The position numbers were made by a program, and so were the translations under genes. This document shows, in pieces, positions 26,241 to 38,386 of a DNA stretch of 64,000 nucleotides. Position 1 is the stretch's first letter. Each line of letters opens with the position of its first letter. The DNA comes from Cloeon dipterum (taxonomy: Eukaryota > Arthropoda > Insecta > Ephemeroptera > Baetidae). The notes beneath the pieces are model-generated. The model was not told where the DNA came from and ran no database searches. It worked only from the letters and a program-made list of their open reading frames with translations. The DNA is taken from the NCBI RefSeq assembly GCF_949628265.1, contig NC_088788.1, forward strand, positions 1,612,001 to 1,676,000. Reading direction: 5' to 3'.

Positions 26241-26872
26241 ACATAATAAATTTACCCTGTCCGTCCAATTCAAAGCCCATTTTGAACACGTCTTTCTCAA
26301 GAGGTAATTTTTCAAGCGGTGTTTCCAGGAGCCATTGACGACGGTAATTAATAAAACGAAACAAGGTTCAGGACAAGACTCTCGATGTCGGCGGAATTTG
26401 AGATTTTGAAATAATTAATCACGCGGCGTCTGTGTGTTTACATTTTGTGATGAGTCGGCCTCCCCGAAAGCAAATTAGATCACTTTTGATGATCTATTAG
26501 TTAGTGAAAAGCCGCTCGCTCGCTTTGAAACGCCCGCTTTCGGCGTTTCGCTCTCTCAGAAAAGAATATAAATAAATTTATAAATGTACGCAGCGCATGA
26601 TGAATTAGCGTCGGCCCAAATGAGAGAGAGAGACACATCACGGACTGTTTAATATGCATCTTTGGACGCTGTGACTCAAATCGGAACGTGGAAAATAATC
26701 AAAATCTTTATTACAAGTAGTAGAAAAGGTATCTCAATTAAAACATCTTTATAGTTTTTTTTTAATCGCACAGGCAACTACTCATAAAATAATTTGAAAT
26801 GTCTCTGTTGATTATTTTCTATTGTAGCACTAGAAATATATATTTTTGGACAAAATTAATCAATTGATGAAA

Positions 26873-27200
26873 TATGGAAAGATTAAAGAGGAATGATACT
26901 GCAAAAGCCTGGAAAAAGCTTGTTGCCAATGTATAAACTCATCCCTTAGGATTCAGTTAAAGCCTAAATTGACCTAAGGAGCGCTGCAATATTTTGAGAA
27001 AATTGTCTGGAAAGTTAGCGTGCTTTTCAAATGGTATTGGCTGTCTCCTTACTTGAAATCCGATTTAATTTCAAAACCAAGAGTTTCCCCAATAAGTGGC
27101 ATACACAATTGGACAGATCTCGACGAGAGGAATCGGAATATGCCAAGAAAATATGTTCAAGCACTGTAAATTTTGGAGAAAATTGGCGAAATTTGAATTT
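26873..27200 (+). repeat. Dispersed repeat family H, copy H1
   Basis: Shares CATCCCTTAGGATTCAG, CTGTCTCCTTACTTGAAATC, TTGGACAGATCTCGAC and GGAGAAAATTGGC, in this order, with 46735-47010. It is more weakly similar to 45245-45590. No coding content or clear termini are visible. Confidence 0.65.
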
Positions 27201-27421
27201 TTACGGTAGGAAGGTCATTTTTTATTATTGCAAATTGTTGAACAAATTGTTTATCGGTCAATTGTTTAAGGCATCCAACAATTTAAATAATTTTCAATTG
27301 TTGCCTAGTATTATTCCACTTTAAATTTCAATCGCAGCTAATTCTAACTGATTTATTTCTTGATAAAATAATTTTGTTTTATTGAATTGTAATTTGTAAG
27401 AAAATAAGCAAAAAGTAGCAA

Positions 27422-27446
27422 AATTAATTAATTAATTAATTAATTA
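27422..27446 (+). repeat. (AATT)n microsatellite
   Basis: Six tetranucleotide units in tandem inside AT-rich non-coding DNA. Confidence 0.85.
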
Positions 27447-28887
27447 GTGCTTCACCTAATATCGCTGAATCTGATTAATTTTTTAAAAATTACTTTTTTG
27501 GAATATTTTGGAATTAAACTCTTACGGAGAATTAATTTGCACGAAGGATTTTGTTAGTAATTCGAGGCAAAAGTGGAAAAATGGTGTTTTTTTTGGTCAC
27601 TGAAACATAGCGATATTTACAATTTGTATCTTTTCGACCTAGTTTTCAATTACTGAATGTAAATAATTATTTTTGGTGTCGTTTCCAAAGTTTTTCCTCG
27701 CCAGAAGACCGCACTTCAGCTCATTTTTAAATTAAATTTTGTGATTTTCTTAATTGAAATGAAAATTATTGGTCGGAAAATCCTCAAATTAAAATTTCTT
27801 TTCTTTATAAAAAATTCTGAAATTCCAATTGCTAAATTAAGCAACGATATTCAAAAATATAATTATATTCACGGTGCAGAAAACCAACCAGGAACGAGAT
27901 TTTTTGGAATAGTAAGAATTATTTTTGACAACCCAGCGTGCCACTGCGCCTCATTCTCTTTGTGGCCGAAAAGAACGAGAGGAAAATGATGTCTTCATCT
28001 CGCGAGAGAGCATAATATATTCGGCTTTTGTGCTCGCTAGCTAGCTCTTCTCGCACGGGAAATCTAAGACCTATAATTATTTTCTCATATATGCGATGTG
28101 CACTCGCTCTCTCGGCGCGGTGTTTATTGTTTTTTAAACGTCCGCACAGAGTGTGCAATTTTAAATTCATTATGCTGGAAATACGGTGGAGTGAAAAAAA
28201 AATTCGGGATAATTCGGCTAAAAGGTGATTAATTGCAACGCGCGCTGCATTAGTGATTTCATGGCCGTCGGCGCGGACGAATTTTCTTTCCCTGTGTGCC
28301 CCAAAGGTCCCAAAAGGTCGCGGGCCACCCATATCCCTGCCGATGCCCATTGTTGTCGGTCGGTTGGCCGGGCTAATCGCATCCTCTAATAATAAGCATT
28401 ATTTGAGCAAATAACACCGCCGTTCACACATATCGAAGCCATTGTTCGCCCGATTATCCGATTGAAAAGCGTGCTGTGTGTTCTGCTGACTCGGGACTTT
28501 CCGATGAGAAGTAAATGCGTTTTAATAACCCTTTCTCAATCTTTTTTATTGAATATATAACGTCTAGCCGGTAATTTTATATGGGAAGTGCCACAGGCGA
28601 TAATCAATTGCCTTTTCAGCATCTTTTTTCGCAGTCAGTTTACGTCAAGATAAGACAGACAACATTAATAATCTTTAAAAAAAACCTTGATTTATTCAAT
28701 TTGTTTAAATTAAGAGATAACTCACTTTAAATGTTTTTCTTCTAATTTTCTGACTTAAAATAATAGTAAAAATTAACCGTATTAAATTATAAAGCGCCAG
28801 ATATAGAGGAAAATATTGTAAATTTTATTTCTCAAGCAAATTCGTTAAAAATTTTATTGATTCTTATACATTAAATTTAAGTCCATT

Positions 28888-29282
28888 CACATTCGAGTAC
28901 GTCAACAGATGGCACCACCGTATATTTTCGATTTAAGGCACTTCCGCTGCAACTTTTCCGAAATTTTTGCTTTTCTAGAATTGATTCTTTAAGACAGCAT
29001 GCACTGAAAACCAAAATCAGTCCAGCCATTCGCCATAGAAACGTCAGAAAAGAATTTTTATTTAAAAACAATGCTTTTCACGATTCTATACGGCGATTGG
29101 CTGGACCGATTTTGGTTTTCAGCACGTAAAAATAAAGCATATTAACTGTAGAATGTACATTAGAAGGATTGAGTCTGAAATCGGAGCGGAAATGCCTTAA
29201 AATTCAATTTATTACGAAAGTATACGGTGGCGCCATCTGTTGTCGGCTTCGAACACTATTAAGGGCTCATTCTTAACTGGTT
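28888..29282. mobile_element. Family B fold-back element, diverged copy B3
   Basis: The left end is degraded. The inner inverted pair around CTGAAAACCAAAATC and CGATTTTGGTTTTCAGCACGT is clear. The CTCF-like word is intact in the right arm (GCGCCATCTGTTG near 29231) and altered by one base in the left arm (CAACAGATGGCAC near 28903). Confidence 0.8.
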
Positions 29283-30370
29283 TATTGTGAATTTACAACA
29301 TTGTTATTGTATTCTTGATCTAAAATATTTTTTGATTCGAAAACACGCAAATAAACCAGAAATGCTAGCAAATTCTCTGCTTGAAAAATTCTTTGACGCT
29401 GATTGGTTGACGCAGTGCGCATGTCAGCAGCTCTCTGTATTAAAACATCAGCCAATCAGCATCGAGGATTTATTTTCGAGCAAAGAATTTTTGCTGCTCG
29501 TCACTCCAATTATTTGCTTGTTTCCATTCGAAATTAATGTAAACAAAAAGTGTTTATGTGATTCTGCCATCTTAAATAAAAATTCTTTTGCTGCAAGAAC
29601 TGCAAGAAGGCAACAATCGGCATCAATAAGTGAGAATTTATCTTGGGATTCTCATATTGGACCAAAAAGGCGTTCAGCGAACTTTTCAACTTCACTAAAA
29701 TCCCCTCTAGTTTAATCCAAATCAGCTTTTAAAATTCTTCAAAACATTCAAACCCATTAATGTGGGTCACCAGCCAGTTTTCCCGCCAATTCATTTCAAA
29801 CGAATTACCAAAGTAACTGCGAAGGAGAGACGCAACTGCCCTCTGTGCGCAGTGCTGCCAACCACGCAAGGGTCCTTCCCGACCGACGAAGCAAGCAGCT
29901 AAAAGCAAAAGCAGATGGTTATACGTGTATGCAGACGAACGGGGAGGTGTGACTGGCGAAATCCTCTACTTAATGCGTGTTGTTTATGTGTCGATTGGAA
30001 TTAATTCCCGACAAATCGTGCATTAATCGGCAGCAGGAAGAGTCGAGGGGCTTACAAAGGTGCAAACGCGGATCGTCACAGCACACCGCCACTCGCAGAG
30101 TAAATTTATTTGCCTTGTTGTTGCAACCCGTGCTCCACATTTTTCCTTCTTCCTCGCCCCACAAAAGGTGCAACGGAAAAATGAAAGTTGCATCTGCCAA
30201 GTTAATAGTTATAGTTTCTGCAGTCTAATCGAGTCTTCTCTTCCGCATTTCAGCTGCGTGCTACGATGCCCCAATTGTGCTGAGGGAATTGTTGTTTTAA
30301 AGGTACGAACGGCTGTTAGTTGTGCCAATATGCATTATATTTTTGTTTCTGCTCGCAGTTGGCCACGGAA

Positions 30371-32773
30371 ATGACGTCTCGCAAGAAAACCAACAGTGCG
30401 ACCGAGAGGCTTCGGCAAGACTACATCCGACTCAAAAAGGATCCTGTCCCGTACGTGGTCGCCGAGCCTCTGCCCTCAAATATTTTAGAATGGTAGGAGA
30501 GCAGACCGTTTAATTGTTTAAATGCACGAGAACACTTGTTACAAACTCAAAATTGCAGGCACTACGTGGTTACCGGACCTGAAAGCACTCCTTATTCTGG
30601 CGGCAAGTACCACGGGAAGCTGGTTTTCCCTCCGGACTTTCCCTATAAGCCGCCGAGCATCTACATGATCACCCCCAATGGAAGGTTTGTTTTGTATACC
30701 CTGAACCGCCTGGAAAAAATGCAATTAAATAAATTTGGGCAGGTTCAAAACGAACGTGCGGTTGTGCTTGTCCATCAGCGACTACCACCCGGACACTTGG
30801 AACCCCGCGTGGAGCGTGTCCACCATATTAACAGGCCTGCTTAGCTTTATGGCTGAAAAGAGTCCGACGCTGGGCAGCATCGAGATGCCGGACTCGGAAC
30901 GCCGCCGACTCGCGGTCGACAGTCTCGAATTTAACCTAAGGAATAAGGTCTTCTGCTCGCTTTTTCCGGACACAGTCGAGGTGAGCTTTCTTTTCTCTTC
31001 TCTTGGCTGGAAAATTGCGGAAATGTTTCCCCCGTATGATTTTGATGAGAAATTCACTTTGAATTATTTAACAAAATATTGATTCAGTTTTTCCCCGAGA
31101 AATAGCATAATAAGTAAATATTGTTGAATTTTTTTGTCTATAATTAAAGTGTTTAAACAATGCATAACAATTATAATCATTTTTTATCTGAATGAATTTA
31201 AAGAGGAATTCCTGACACTATTTTTAGTCAAGGTCAAAACGAGTAAGGCTAATTAGTTAAATATCTAGAGATCACGTAAGATGTTTTGACTCTTGGACTC
31301 ATTTCGGTTTTCTGAATAATAAATTATCAGTGTTGTGCAATAACACTCATTTGGCCTTCTGAAATTAAGCATTATCTGCTCAATAAACCTCGTGAGTCGT
31401 CATTTATTATGCTCCAAAAACTGAAGTGAATCAAGTAATACGATAATATTCACGTGTTTTTAAAATCCAGTTTTTACCGGTGTTAAAGCTAATTATTTTT
31501 GTTCAAGCGTAAAATAAATTGACCAATTACATAATAAGGGTCATTATAATTCTGTTGCTATGGGTGTTTGAAAAAATATTCTCTTATTCGGAATTTTTTG
31601 CACTAAATATTTTTCTCTGCCCATTTTCCCGGAAAAATCCGTTTCAAAATTTGATTCAAAATTACCAGGACGCTTGAAAAATTTAAAATGGCCAAATTTG
31701 TGACAACTAACTTGGAAAAAAATTAAAACAACCACAATTGTGCACTTGTAATTCCAAGAAAAGCTTTTCCGAAAGAATTAAAATCGTTTTCATGTGATTC
31801 GTCTCGCGGAGTAGATTCCAAATATGAAAAGGTATTTTTTTTTTAAATACAACCACTTTCCTCTTTTGACTTTTGCATCCAAAAGGGGAAGTTTTTATGG
31901 GGTCTGATTGGTTTTCACCCCAGAAAATAGATGGAACCTAATTTTGAAAAATACGCAACCGAACGCTCTCGTTAAGACGAATTAAAGCGGAAAAAATTAA
32001 ACCAATTTTTCACATTTTTCCCAATTGGGTCGATTTAAGCACCGTTCGACGCAGAATTTAATGGGAATCAATTAAATTTTTGGTTTGGCCTTATCAGACC
32101 CACAGGGCCGGAGATATTAATTTTTAAAGTCCAAAAAATGTGTTTTTTTACATTTTTCGAGTTTGAGGGCCCATTTCAGGGACCCCTGGGGTCCGACATG
32201 GCCGTGCAACCCCGCGTTTGAATTCTTATACCATGGGCACTTACCAAAAAATCGGACGGATTTTTCTCGCACTCAGGGTCCGAGATACTCAGGGCGAAAG
32301 GTCGATAAACTCCCTTTTAATCCCATAGGGCTCAAAGTTTGGATTAAAAATTTAATTAAATTGGGCTTGAACTTCAATTAACTTCCCTGTAGAATTTTCC
32401 TGAGAGTTTTAGCCCTCTGGCGCTGACCCTGAGCTCAGGGTGATTTTTCGAAAAACGCTGTTTAGAGCTTTTTTCCAGGAATAAATCGTCAGCTTTCATA
32501 ATTATTAATTATTTTAATATTCAGGAAATGAAAGAGGAGTTGAGGCAGAGGGCGGAGAGCAAGTCGTCGAGCAACGGCAGTGCGGAAGAACTGGGCCAGG
32601 ACAAGACGAGCAACAGTGTGAGCTCGAACAACTCGACTTCTGGCAGCCGAGCGGAGCTGCGGGCCAATGGACAGAGTCCGCTGCAGGCATTTATCACCAA
32701 CTTAGTGATTTTCGTGAGTGTGGTGCTGTTCGGACTGGTGGTTCAGTACGTTGTCACCCGCAGCAGTGGCTAA
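30371..32773 (+). CDS. UBE2J2: Ubiquitin-conjugating enzyme E2 J2 (Ubc6 type), tail-anchored
   Basis: An E2 enzyme that accepts ubiquitin from E1 and acts with ER E3 ligases in ER-associated degradation; it is anchored in the ER membrane. Exons: 30371-30492, 30559-30684, 30743-30980 and 32525-32773. All junctions are GT-AG, the phases fit, and the product is 244 residues (human about 259). The UBC fold spans about residues 12-162. The active-site cysteine is Cys91 in [12 protein letters not shown], preceded by TPNGRF, the Ubc6-class form of the usual HPN motif. The Ser/Glu-rich linker precedes a hydrophobic tail, [18 protein letters not shown], then TRSSG and stop, typical of a tail anchor. 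An upstream non-coding exon probably ends at 30302 (aaag|gtacga), spliced to 30359. The first two coding introns are 66 and 58 bp; the last is 1.5 kb. Nearest neighbour FAHD2 converges on it. Confidence 0.95.
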
Positions 32774-32949
32774 CAACTCTAAAATGGGACGCTTGCTTGT
32801 GATCGGGACAAAGGAGCGTTGCTTTCCCCTGCTTTCTTTCGCGACCGACCGACGCGTCTATTTATTATGTCCTCTCGAACTGACTGCAGTTTTTATTCGC
32901 CTTTGCTGTTTTTCTGGTAGTTTCCGAATGATTGCCTTACTGCTCCTCT

Positions 32950-33062
32950 CCTACGAGGGGCCAAAATGTGATGCTACTGTAATAAAGAGGAAAATTCGAT
33001 ATATATGATTTGTAGATTTTTATTTCTGGTGTGCGACGAAAATACATTTTCTGCGTGGAGTG
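32950..33062. terminator. Two-way poly(A) region, copy 1 (end of UBE2J2)
   Basis: AATAAA at 32981-32986 on the plus strand lies about 210 nt past the UBE2J2 stop. A minus-strand AATAAA (TTTATT, 33019-33024) lies about 38 bp further. The whole segment, ACGAGGGGCCAAAATG through ACATTTTCTGCGTG, is duplicated at 33672-33782. Confidence 0.6.
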
Positions 33063-33671
33063 CGTTGGGCCCGAAATCGACCAAGAGACTGCAAAAAACA
33101 GTGCTCAGGTCGCGCAACCTGAAGGAGGTCGGAGACAGGCAAGAGTGAAAATTCGTCGCCAAATGTGCTAAAAATTAATGAAAAAACCAGCTTGGAAGCG
33201 GATCTCAGGTCGGGGTACCCTGAAGAAGGGTGTCAGGGTACCTCAGGTCATAGCCCCGTCCGAGACCTGTCCGATGAGGGGTCGTGGTCCATGATCGGAC
33301 GAACGGCTGAATTTTAACAAAAATAAAACCATTTTTGTCGTGTGAAGCCGAAAAACCTTAAAAAATTATTTTTAATTTTTCCAAGGGCGCGAAAAATCTA
33401 AAAATCGGTTTCCAGGCTGGCGCTTGACCTGCGCGTGCGATGAAGTCGGTGGGAACCCATTATGGGCCCCCGTTTTGAAAAAAATTGCGAATTTTTATTT
33501 TAAAAAATCAAGTTTTTGAAAGTTAAAAAAATTATTTTGATCAAATCAACTTGTATTTGGTCTTAAAATGATTCCAGATAAATTTGGCGTTGATTGAGGA
33601 GCCTTTTTTCGAATTTTTACCCTGGCCTGGAGAAAATCACTCAAAATTTCGACTTATTTGAGAATAAATTC

Positions 33672-33782
33672 GTACGAGGGGCAAAAATGTGATGCTACTG
33701 TAATAAAGAGGAAAATTCAATACATAATAATCTGACCATTTTTATTGCTGGTGCGACGAAAATACAATATCTGCGTGATATC
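33672..33782. terminator. Two-way poly(A) region, copy 2 (end of FAHD2)
   Basis: A direct repeat of 32950-33062. It contains plus-strand AATAAA at 33702-33707 and minus-strand AATAAA (TTTATT, 33741-33746). The latter is about 385 nt beyond the FAHD2 stop codon and is the best candidate for that gene's poly(A) signal. Confidence 0.5.
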
Positions 33783-34130
33783 GCCTCTTGTGCAATTTAG
33801 AAATATCCGAATGTTGCGTTTTTGTTCTAAATCGGAACTAATTCCAGCAAGCAAGCAGAGTTAAAAGTGACGGTGGAATTTGAACAGAGATCAATCTTGG
33901 CTTTGTCTTGCCCGAATTAATCCGCTAGCTAAATTACACAAAAGAAAATGCCACAATCTCTTTTTAAAAATGCAGTAAAATGCAGCGATTGGCACATGAC
34001 ATGACATTTTTAAGCATGCTGCTCGTGCTGAATGAGGTACGTCCAATAAAGCCGTGCGTTGATTGCAATTTGACATAATATGGGTCTATACAAATTTTTG
34101 TTAGTCTTTTGATTGCTGCTATTGCTGCCT

Positions 34131-37100
34131 TTAGACAATGGTGTTCCTCAGTCTGCCGATGCCTTCGATTTCGCTTTCGACCACGTCTCCCGGTTTTAAG
34201 TACTGCGGCGGCTTCCTGAAGACGCCCACGCCAGATGGGGTGCCGGTTAGAATCACGTCGCCAGGCAGCAGAGTCACGAAACTGCGAGAAGAGGAAAAAC
34301 TATTAATAAGTTGAAACAATGGGAAAATATTAAATGATGTCCTGAATTTTGACCAGCAGGTTAAAAACAGGTATTTTTTTTTTAATTTACGGTTAAAATA
34401 AGTTGTTTACTTCAGGGACACAGTTCAGATTTTATTTTACATGCTGAATTTATAATTTTAAAAAATTTAAAAGCCATAAAATTATAAAAACCGACTTGGT
34501 CGAAATTATTTTTAAAAGACGGCATTTCCGGAACACTGAAAAAAAATCATATTTTGGGTGTTTCCAGGAGAGATTTATTTTCATCGATTTTTCTGGTTTT
34601 TGGTGGGCTATCAGGGTCATTTAGAGGTATCGTAATAACCAAGTTTGCGGGAAAAATCGAAGAAAACCCAAGAGAACGGTGAAATTTGTAGAAACGGGTT
34701 GCCAGAGCTGACAAAATTGTGATTATCTTGGGTTCTAATGAAGCTAAAACCTTGAGTTTGGTCTTAAAAGATGCCTAATTAGATGGCCAACAACTTTTGT
34801 GTTCACTAAAATATATTTCGAATTTTCTAAATTTGAGTAATTGTTGCATTTAAACCCGATATTCGGAATACTCAAAGTAGATCATCTTAAATTTTTTCTT
34901 TGTGCAGGGAAAAATGTCCCAAATGAATGTTATGTTCCTAGAAATTTTTAGGATGAAGAAACTTAACAGTTTTCGAGAGACGGAGTGTCAAAATTTGAAA
35001 AATCTCCATTTTCGGAGTCCGGTGAAAAGTTAGAAATTAAAAATAGGTTTGTTTTGACGCAGGAGGCCTGCTAGGAGTCATCCCTGAGGTCAGACATGAT
35101 CATTAAAACAGATTAAAATCGTAACCCTGGCGTTAGGGCAGTTCCAGCGGACAAAAAATGCATTACAAGAGTTTAAAAGTTTTTGTAACCTAAATTAATC
35201 TGTTTCGAAAATTGCAAAAAATCAAATATCTCCTGGAAACACCCAGTGTTTCCCTCCTTTTTCCTTACTTTGACAAATACGAGATGAGAAAGTCAATAGG
35301 AAAGACGAGGTTCTTGGAGTTGCCCTGCTGCTTCTGGTCGCCGTTGACCCAGCTGCGAAGCACAAGATCGTGCGGGTCTTGCACAGCGTCCTTGGACACG
35401 ACGCACGGCCCCATCGGGCAGAACGTGTCCATGGACTTGCCGAGCAGCCACTGGCCGCCGTTGTGGCCTTTCTGCCAGTCCCTGGCGGTCACGTCCTGGG
35501 CCACGGTGAAGCCGAACACGTGGTCCATCGCGTTGCCCTGCCGAATGTTCTTGCCCTCCTTGCCGATCACGACCGCCAGCTCCACCTCCCAATCCAAACA
35601 CTACAAAAATGTTAAAATAATGTTTAAAACCGTTTAAATTCACCAATTGTTTAAGCTTTTAGTGTTCGGAGCCGCCAACAGATGGCGCCACCGTATAATT
35701 TCATTATAAATTTAATTTTAAGGCACTTCCGCTACAATTTCAGACTCAATCCTGCTAATTGTGCATTCTTCACTTAATTTTCTTTCTTTTGACGTGCTGA
35801 AAACCAAAATCGGTCCAGCTAATCGCCGTAGAATCGTGAAAAACTATTTTTTGAAATTAAAAATCTTTTCCGACATTTCTACGGCGATTGGCTGGACTGA
35901 TTTTGGTTTTCAGCACGTCAAAAGAAAGCATATTAAGAGAAGAATGCACAGTAGAAAGATTGAGTCTGAAATCGCTGCGGAAATAAATTAAAATTAAATT
36001 AAATAAGAAAGTCTACGGTGGCGTCATCAGTTGACGGCTTCGAACACCACGTATTTATACAACTGGTCAGTTATTAATTAAACCGACTCACTTTGGTGAT
36101 TTCTGTGGGGTGTTTGACATCGTCGTAGGGGCCGACAATGACGCTAGAGAACTTGCTGAAGAAAACAGGCTCGGTGGGCACCGGTTTGTTTTGCTCTTCA
36201 CAATGGTCTCTGTAGTTGAGTCCGACGCACACCACTTTGTCCGGCCTTGTGATAGGCGACAGCAGTTTGACCTCCGAGAGGGCAATCACAGACTGACCTT
36301 GAGCAACAATCCTGCAAAATTTTATTACGTTAGATAATTGTTCTGAAAATGCTGGATTTTTTTAATAATTTCGACCAAAATTGGCTAAAATTAGGGATAA
36401 TAAGAAACAAATTAAATAATTCAAGCATAAAAAACATCTCTGGCTTGAATTTTAAAATTTAAAGTTGGAAAAGTGAATAAAACTGGCAGGAAATTAGAAA
36501 ATTGAGCTTGAACTCCACGCAGGAATCACCCTCGATTTTTTTAGCCGATATTTAGCCCTTTTTTGCACTCTAATTTTAATTTCTCGAGTTAGGAACGGTG
36601 AAACTGGTTCAAATTCGCAAGGAATATTGCAATTAGAAGTTTAAACAAATTGAGTAGAGTTGCAAGCTCGAACTCTTCGCAGGTGTCCCTCCTTGGATTT
36701 TTTAATCCTCAATTTCAACCCTTTTTCGGACCTTAATTTTAATTCCTGAAGTTAGGGCTGATGAAAATGCTTCAAATTCACAGGAATTTCTGCAACTAGG
36801 TATTTTAACAAATTAAGATAAAATGCAAGAACGTATCCACCACAGGAGCCACCCCTTGGATTTTTATTCCTCGATTTTAACCCTTTTTCGAACTCAAATT
36901 TTAATTTCTCGAGTTAGGGACGGTGAAAATGATTTGAATTTGCAGGGAATATTGCAATTAGAAATTTAAACAAATTTAGCAGGGTTTCAAGCTCAAACTC
37001 TCCGCAGGAATCATCTCTTGAATTTTTATTCCTCAATTTTTGAACTCTAATTTTTAAAAATTGACTTCAAGGACGGTGAAACTGATTCAAATTCGCACAT

Positions 37101-38148
37101 TCGCAGGAAATAATAAAATTAAATGTTAAAACAAATTGAATAGGGCTGCAAACTCGACCTTGAATTTTTAAAATTTAAAGACTGAAATTTTTAAATTATA
37201 AATTAATAATTAAAAATAGTAAAAAAAAGGGCTGGGTATCTTCCGGGGAGTTTCCCAAACTTGCATTGCAGTGTGTTTTGCGGGATTTCCCAGTTTTGTG
37301 CGGTTTTTTGCACCTCATAGTTACGTAATGAAAAAATTCCCTATGTGGAGAGGGAATGGGTTTTTGGGTTTTTAAATATTAAAATTCGGGAGCTGCAAAA
37401 AAACCGCTAAAACCGGATCCGCAAAAAGAGCAATTAATTCTAACCAATTTAAAATTGCCTGGTTTTAACCACCCTGGCTGAGTAAAAATTTGTTTCCCCT
37501 TTTATTAAACAAAAATTTTGATATTTAAAAGGCCTTAATCGAGACAAACAGTCGTTTGAAACTCTGAAAATAACATTACTCTTCAATCAAGACAGCCATC
37601 ACCGTGTCGAAAGAAATAAACAAATTTTGACACCTCAAACACCAACCTTGCTTGTTGTTCATTTTATCTTAAAAGGCAACACTATCTACACTACCTAAAT
37701 TTCAAAATTAATACCTTTAACGCGCAGCACTCTCATCTCAAGAGGTGCTATTCTTCTGTATGTATAAATTTACATATTTCCACGTCCGAGAGATAAGGAC
37801 ACAGAGACACAGATCGACAATTACGTTTGCACACCTTTTGGCCTTCTCTTGGTGGACAGGCCCGGCGGCGAGGAACTGCACCAGGCTGTTGGGGATGGAC
37901 GAGTTGACGCCGCTGACGTCGATGATGTCGCCGTCCTGACTCAGTTGGACACCGAGCCGCTGGGGCCCGCCGCTGGCCGCCGTGAACTGCACGTAACGCA
38001 TGTTGGCCGCCGGCGTCGAGTGAAACGAAGATGACTTGACGCTGTTATCGGCCGCTGATAACTTATTGCTTTTCAGCAGCTTCTTGCCGCTGCCTGATAA
38101 GCGGCTCAGGTTGCGGCGCACGTTGATCTTGATTAGCACGTTCATCAT
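34131..38148 (-). CDS. FAHD2: Fumarylacetoacetate hydrolase domain-containing protein 2 (FAHD2-like)
   Basis: A member of the FAH-fold superfamily, whose relatives are metal-dependent hydrolases or decarboxylases of small keto acids; the exact substrate of FAHD2 is not established. Coding exons: 37835-38148, 36092-36311, 35269-35600 and 34131-34281, giving 338 residues (human about 314). The domain starts at about NMRYVQF and includes [52 protein letters not shown] (acidic metal ligands), [10 protein letters not shown] (third acidic ligand), [16 protein letters not shown] and [15 protein letters not shown]. The first 50 or so residues are basic and Ser/Asn-rich without conserved sequence, consistent with mitochondrial import. 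A 5' UTR intron probably runs 38163-38386. Intron 1 contains a 163-bp tandem repeat, intron 2 is almost entirely a family B element, and intron 3 contains a family F repeat. Confidence 0.94.
34715..35155 (+). repeat. Diverged dispersed repeat, family F copy 2
   Basis: Lies in FAHD2 intron 3. It shares with 1755-2050 an AAAAGATGCCTAATTA block and a later block from GAGTCATCCCTGAGGTCA to ACCCTGGCGTTAGGGCAG. The spacing between blocks differs between copies. Confidence 0.45.
35638..36068. mobile_element. Family B fold-back element, copy B4, within FAHD2 intron 2
   Basis: About 430 bp between CACCAATTGTTTAAGC and ATACAACTGGTCA. The left arm keeps CAACAGATGGCGC (35678-35690). The right arm has two changes (GCGTCATCAGTTG). 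The element fills all but about 60 bp of the intron, ending roughly 23 bp from the splice donor and starting roughly 37 bp from the acceptor. Confidence 0.88.
36465..37195 (+). repeat. Intronic tandem repeat, about 163-bp unit, 4-5 copies
   Basis: Successive units carry the same landmarks: TAATTTTAATTTCTCGAG, AGGNACGGTGAAA, CAAATTCGCAGGAAT, TTTAAACAAATT and CCTNGATTTTTNATCCTC. Unit phases fall near 36571, 36733, 36896 and 37046, so the period is about 150-163 bp. Units differ by many substitutions and small indels. The array lies wholly in FAHD2 intron 1 and has no coding content. Confidence 0.8.
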
Positions 38149-38386
38149 GTTGTCCCACTGTCCTGTTGAAAGGAAAGTTAAATAAACTCGTTTTTACAGT
38201 TAGAAATAGTAACAATCTGTGCGAGGGTTCGGGGGGAACTGCTGATCTCTCGCTCGTATGCGATCTCTGACTCTGACACACACGCGATTTTATCGGGGAA
38301 ACGGAAGATTTCGCAAAATTGATAGATAACGGCAATAATTGATCCGACGGGATTAAGGCCTTGACATGCAAGCTGTGCGCACTTAC

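Larger units (their letters stand above)
20090..30250. other. Gene-free region between the KLF and UBE2J2 genes
   Basis: No conserved coding exon was recognised. It contains repeat families C (21830-22188, 24770-24870), A composite (25378-26240), H (26873-27200) and B (28888-29282), plus a TTAA microsatellite at 27422-27446. A 142-codon plus-strand frame at 29287-29715 resembles no family known to me and is probably chance. Patches near 21100-21600 and 24150-24500 are GC-richer and could be regulatory. Confidence 0.55.

Noticed and set aside
29287..29715. 142-codon plus-strand open frame beside family B copy B3
   Set aside because: No known motif; starts within a few bases of a degraded repeat and lacks promoter or poly(A) context.
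35212..35646. Plus-strand and alternate-frame open frames over FAHD2 exon 3
   Set aside because: Shadows of the conserved minus-strand exon 35269-35600.
36465..37195. CRISPR-like regular repeat array
   Set aside because: Units are about 163 bp with no constant short repeat and variable spacer pattern, and the host is a eukaryote; it is an intronic satellite.
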